Below, piece after piece: positions 61,063-64,000 of a DNA stretch of 64,000 bases. The position numbers and the translations under genes were made by a program. Position 1 is the first letter of the stretch. Each line of letters starts with the position of its first letter. Source of the stretch: Balneolaceae bacterium UBA3186 (GTDB lineage: Bacteria; Bacteroidota; Rhodothermia; Balneolales; Balneolaceae). A model generated the notes under the pieces. It was not told where the DNA came from. It saw only the letters and a list, made by a program, of their open reading frames with translations, and searched no databases. The DNA lies in NCBI GenBank assembly GCA_002364085.1, contig DEXK01000013.1, forward strand, positions 248,001 through 312,000, in the 5' to 3' direction.

Positions 61063-61452
61063 ATGCCAACCTGGACTCTACATACTGAATTTAAATTTGA
61101 TGCCGCTCACTTCATTGAAGGTTATGACGGAAAATGCGGAAGAATGCACGGGCATTCCTATAAAGTTAAAGTTTCTGCTAAATCCAATAAACTGAACCCA
61201 TCTGCTTATTTGAATTCAGATGATATGGTCTGCGATTTTAAAGAACTTAAATGGGCTGCAAAAGATGCGGATAAAGGCGGACTTGATCACGGTTTTCTTA
61301 ACGATCTGATCGAGGCGAATACCACAGCAGAACGTATTGCAGAGTTTATCCATACAGAAACCACGAAAAGAATTCCGGCAGGAATTGATCTTAAAGTGAT
61401 CGTATGGGAAACAGACACCTGCTGGGTTGAATACACGGATAAGGACGAGTAG
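61063..61452 (+). CDS. queD: 6-carboxy-5,6,7,8-tetrahydropterin synthase
   Basis: A 129-residue enzyme of the 7-deazaguanine (queuosine) pathway, forming 6-carboxytetrahydropterin. Zinc ligands are His16 (FDAAHFIEG), His29 and His31 (MHGHSYKV), and the catalytic Cys25 lies in GKCGRMHGH. DHGFLND and ETDTCWVEY are further family marks. queE, the next enzyme of the pathway, lies beyond a 1.2-kb repeat island. The gene follows the redoxin terminator. Confidence 0.94.
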   Translation: MPTWTLHTEFKFDAAHFIEGYDGKCGRMHGHSYKVKVSAKSNKLNPSAYLNSDDMVCDFKELKWAAKDADKGGLDHGFLNDLIEANTTAERIAEFIHTETTKRIPAGIDLKVIVWETDTCWVEYTDKDE

Positions 61453-61475
61453 TTTTTAAGTCTTCTCAATCTAGG

Positions 61476-61856
61476 GTCATCCTGAACTTGTTTCAGGATC
61501 TTTGTGGGGTTTGTTTCTGGTTGTTATACCTAAAACATTGATCAACGTTGTCACAACCTCTATCATCTCAATTTTAATCTGGTTACGATGCTCTGCGTCG
61601 GAACGGACCTCCCCGGCTCCGAAACAAATTCGTGGGTTCTGAGTAGTTCGCCCCTCCTTGGATAAGGAGGGGAATTCCCGAGTTGATTCTAAATTTTATC
61701 AACGAGTCCTCCTCCTGTTGTAGGAGGAGACAGAGGAGGTCTTTAACTTTAAAAACTACAAACAAAGTCATTCCTGCGAAGGCAGGAATCTGGATCGTTA
61801 TCACAAACATAATCCTCTAAAACTAACCAGATCTCGGGCATACGCCGCGAGATGAC
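61476..61856. repeat. Composite hairpin-repeat array, copy 1
   Basis: A 381-base array of four hairpin modules: A (61476-61501), D (starting 61604, with CCCCTCCTT paired to AAGGAGGGG and CTCCTCCT to AGGAGGAG), B (61767-61790) and C (61831-61856). The same array recurs at 62165-62546, about 85-90% identical by eye. The whole gap 61453-62643 is otherwise non-coding. Module order is A-D-B-C here but A-B-C-D at 3.6 kb. Confidence 0.88.
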
Positions 61857-61954
61857 CCGTTTTATAATTTTTTCTGTAGAACTTCAAAAAATTCATCTGA
61901 TGTGTAGCCTGTCTGAAGAATCTTCGTAACAACAGGTCTGAGAAATTACTCACT

Positions 61955-62142
61955 TACTTTTGTCTTGATACAAAAGTAACAAAAGATCAAGGCGAAGTAT
62001 TAAAACCGGGCTCGCTTAATTGACGCTGAATAATTCCAAAGGTCTTCGTTCTTTTAGAGAAAATTTCTACACTCTTCACCTGAAGGAATTATTCCCACTT
62101 CGCGGACGCTTACAATTCTTGCTCACTAACCGGTTTTAATAC
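61955..62142. repeat. Large palindromic dispersed element, copy 2
   Basis: Same architecture as 287-474: the opening hairpin TACTTTTGT...ACAAAAGTA (61955-61978), outer stem GTATTAAAACCGG (61997-62009) with CCGGTTTTAATAC (62130-62142), inner stem GAATAATTCC (62028-62037) with GGAATTATTC (62085-62094). The stems are perfect, although their sequences differ from copy 1. The element lies between the two composite arrays. Confidence 0.85.
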
Positions 62143-62164
62143 TAAGGCCAATAAAAGTATAACC

Positions 62165-62546
62165 GTCATCCTGAACTTGTTTCAGGATCTTCGTAGGGCT
62201 TATTTCTGGTTGTTATATCTACACCCCCGATCAACGCTGTTACAACCTCTATCACCTCGATTTTAATCTGGTTCCGATGCTCTGCGTCGGAACGGACCTC
62301 CCCGGCTCCGAAATAAATTCGTGGGTTCTGAGTAGTTCGCCCCTCCTTGGGTAAGGAGGGGAATTTTCGAATTGATTCTGGTTTTTATCAACGAGTCCTC
62401 CTCCTGTTGTAGGAGGAGACAGAGGAGGTCTTTAACTTTAATAACTACAAACAAAGTCATTCCTGCGTAGGCAGGAATCTGGATCGTCATCAAAGGGAAT
62501 GATCTTCAAAAAAGATCCAGATCTCGGGCATACGCCGCGAGATGAC
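62165..62546. repeat. Composite hairpin-repeat array, copy 2
   Basis: A second A-D-B-C array: A at 62165-62190, D from 62293, B at 62456-62479, C at 62521-62546. It reads in the same direction as copy 1, with which it forms a tandem pair separated by about 308 bases that include the palindromic element. The rest, 62547-62643, is plain AT-rich DNA before queE. Confidence 0.88.
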
Positions 62547-62643
62547 TTGAACAAGTCCCATCCTTTGGTTTCTTCTGGTTAGTATTAGCCGTATTTTGTG
62601 AGATCAATAAAATTCCGTTTTTATAAACAGTTCCTCCAATACT

Positions 62644-63288
62644 ATGATCAAGCAACCGGTTGCTTTAATGAACGATGAAAAAGAGATACTCGACGTCGAA
62701 TATCCGATCGTGGAGCATTTTTATACGATACAGGGAGAAGGTGCGCATTCGGGAAGAGCTTCCTATTTCATTAGAACGGCGGGTTGTGACGTAAACTGCT
62801 GGTGGTGCGATGTTAAAGAAAGTTGGGAAGAAGAAGGTCACCCGGTGATGAAAGTTTCTGAGTTGGTGGAAGTGGTAAAAGAAAGCGGGGCTCCGTTTGT
62901 AGTGATCACCGGTGGGGAACCATTGATGCACGATCTGTTTCCGCTTACAAAAGCATTGCACTCGCTTGGTGTTCAGATCCATATTGAAACTAGTGGCTCA
63001 TCTCCATTATCGGGAGAATTAGACTGGATCACACTTTCGCCAAAGAGATTTAAAAAACCCACCGAAGAGATCTTTGAATTTGTGGACGAACTGAAAGTAG
63101 TGGTACTGACCAACAAAGATCTCGCTTGGGCAGAAGAAAACGCGGCTAAATGTCCCGAAGGAACGACTTTATTATTACAACCGGAATGGGACACTCCAAA
63201 ATCCATTCCGCTTATTGTGGATTATGTGAAAGAACATCCTGAGTGGGGAATCAGCCTGCAGACGCACAAGTTTTTGAAGGTTCCGTAA
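62644..63288 (+). CDS. queE: 7-carboxy-7-deazaguanine synthase (radical SAM)
   Basis: A 214-residue radical-SAM enzyme making the 7-deazaguanine ring for queuosine. The cluster motif is CDVNCWWC (Cys48, Cys52, Cys55), a C-x3-C-x2-C pattern. FYTIQGEGAHSGRASYFIRTAG precedes it and VVITGGEPLMH is the SAM-binding GGE motif. Its TAA overlaps the start of the SDR gene (TAATG). It starts at ATG 62644; the upstream region is the repeat island. Confidence 0.95.
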   Translation: MIKQPVALMNDEKEILDVEYPIVEHFYTIQGEGAHSGRASYFIRTAGCDVNCWWCDVKESWEEEGHPVMKVSELVEVVKESGAPFVVITGGEPLMHDLFPLTKALHSLGVQIHIETSGSSPLSGELDWITLSPKRFKKPTEEIFEFVDELKVVVLTNKDLAWAEENAAKCPEGTTLLLQPEWDTPKSIPLIVDYVKEHPEWGISLQTHKFLKVP

Positions 63289-64000
63289 TGAGTTTCAAAA
63301 AATCATCTGTTTTGATAACAGGAGGGAGCAAAGGAATCGGTCTTTCCATAGCAAAGATGTTCGCTGAAAAGACCAGTCATCCTTTAGTGCTGATTGCACG
63401 CAACACTTCTGATCTGGAAAAAGCTAAACAACAATGTCTGGATTGGGGCGCACCAAAAGTAGAAACCATTTCTGCAGACCTGACCTCAGAAGAAGAAATT
63501 GCCGCTATTGATTTCAGATCTTTGAAGCCGGGAATTTTAGTAAACAATGCCGGCGTATTTTTATTTAAGCAGTTATCAAATACAACCGCCGAAGAATTTG
63601 ACCGACAGTACCGACTCAATACATTTTCCACCTTCAATATCACAAAACAAGTGCTTCCGGTATTGAAAGAACAGGAGCGAGGCTTGATCGTGAATATTTG
63701 CTCACAGGCTTCCAAAAAAGGCTATGGAGACAGTGGCGCATACACGATGAGCAAACATGCGCTTTTGGGGTACACGCGTTCTCTGCGGAAAGAATTAGCT
63801 AAAACCAATATTGCCGTTACGGCTGTTAACCTCGGACAAACTTACTCCACTTCCTGGGAAGATGTGGATATTGAAACTGACAAGCTGATCGATCCGGAAG
63901 ATGTGGGAAGAATGATCGTTTCCCTTTCTGAACTCAGCCCCAGAAGCGTGGTGGAAGAAATCGATATTATGCCACAGGGTGGAGAAGTAAAGCCGATGTA
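63288..64000 (+). CDS. Short-chain dehydrogenase/reductase, 3' end at window edge
   Basis: About 237 residues of an SDR-fold oxidoreductase are visible, ending PQGGEVKPM and then TA, so only the last base or so is missing. The NAD(P)-binding motif is TGGSKGIG (11-18), the NNAG motif appears as VNNAGVF, and the catalytic set is Ser in CSQASKKG with YTMSK (Tyr and Lys). The 3' specificity loop cannot name the substrate. It overlaps queE by 1 base (TAATG), so the two may share a message. The reaction is unknown. Confidence 0.9.
   Translation, partial: MSFKKSSVLITGGSKGIGLSIAKMFAEKTSHPLVLIARNTSDLEKAKQQCLDWGAPKVETISADLTSEEEIAAIDFRSLKPGILVNNAGVFLFKQLSNTTAEEFDRQYRLNTFSTFNITKQVLPVLKEQERGLIVNICSQASKKGYGDSGAYTMSKHALLGYTRSLRKELAKTNIAVTAVNLGQTYSTSWEDVDIETDKLIDPEDVGRMIVSLSELSPRSVVEEIDIMPQGGEVKPM

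Noticed and set aside
61583..61810. 75-codon minus frame in composite array copy 1
   Set aside because: Its residues (for example IPAFAGMT) come from the hairpin repeat read as protein, a known artefact of such repeats.
62263..62493. 76-codon minus frame in composite array copy 2, similar to that in copy 1
   Set aside because: Similarity reflects duplication of the repeat, not coding constraint. The start and end differ, and no domain is seen.
61476..62546. CRISPR array
   Set aside because: Modules are palindromic and differ in length and order. There are no uniform repeats with regular unique spacers, and no cas genes.

Overview
The window is a gene-dense, AT-rich stretch of a bacterial chromosome from the Bacteroidota/FCB side of the tree; Balneolaceae-like is my best guess, from general character and not from any database search. 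Supporting signs are: a DUF5103 (type IX secretion plug-like) lipoprotein, a 30-residue AURKAIP1/COX24-type ribosomal mini-protein, almost no Shine-Dalgarno sequences, several TTG/GTG starts, and promoter boxes of the TAnnTTTG type (TATCTTTG before guaB, TAAGTTTG twice at 33.4 and 35.0 kb). No rRNA operon, prophage, CRISPR array or intact insertion sequence was found.

Layout. 0-4.4 kb is accessory: the 5' end of a membrane-protein gene running off the left edge, a large palindromic repeat, a DUF2200 gene, an attC-like palindrome next to an unknown gene, an S10 peptidase, then 0.9 kb of hairpin repeats. 4.4-8.6 kb (minus) is AGCS symporter - upp - lptC - OstA-like, overlapping genes that include LPS-export parts. 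8.8-9.3 kb carries an HU/IHF protein and the ribosomal mini-protein, closed by a terminator. 10.4-23.8 kb (plus) is a tightly packed run rqcH - aroK - aroB - tamB - rnr - surface peptidase/beta-barrel fusion. 23.8-27.8 kb (minus) is DUF5103 - dapF - holB - ccmB. 27.8-32.0 kb (plus) is PTS IIA - dacB - NtrC-type regulator - folD. 32.0-36.2 kb is a small accessory patch: vapBC with a tandem-repeat operator, an orphan exbD, a recently duplicated small gene on either side of an SGNH-hydrolase gene, and a two-TM protein.

36.3-46.1 kb (plus) is guaB, a glycosyltransferase, an M23 peptidase/bactofilin pair, and the ATP synthase cluster atpZ-atpI-B-E-F-H-A-G (no beta or epsilon genes here), followed by tRNA-Ser(UGA) and a terminator. 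46.2-56.6 kb holds a TolC-family protein, an MlaC-like protein and a surface-polysaccharide set (GT-A transferase, Wzi-like, GT4, Wzx flippase), with minus-strand genes for a membrane-anchored methyltransferase, an HTTM-like protein and its partner, then a DUF3047 protein. 56.7-61.5 kb has an MMPL transporter, tatD, an alkyltransferase-like protein lacking the catalytic cysteine, a redoxin and queD. A 1.2-kb repeat island separates queD from queE, and an SDR gene runs off the right edge.

The most unusual signal is the pair of long palindromic elements at 287-474 and 61955-62142. They differ in sequence, but every substitution in two separate stems is matched by a compensating change in the opposite arm. 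Next are the modular hairpin islands (3.6-4.3 and 61.5-62.5 kb), the duplicated small gene carrying its own promoter palindrome, and the attC-like structure. I did not find a clear new multi-gene system.
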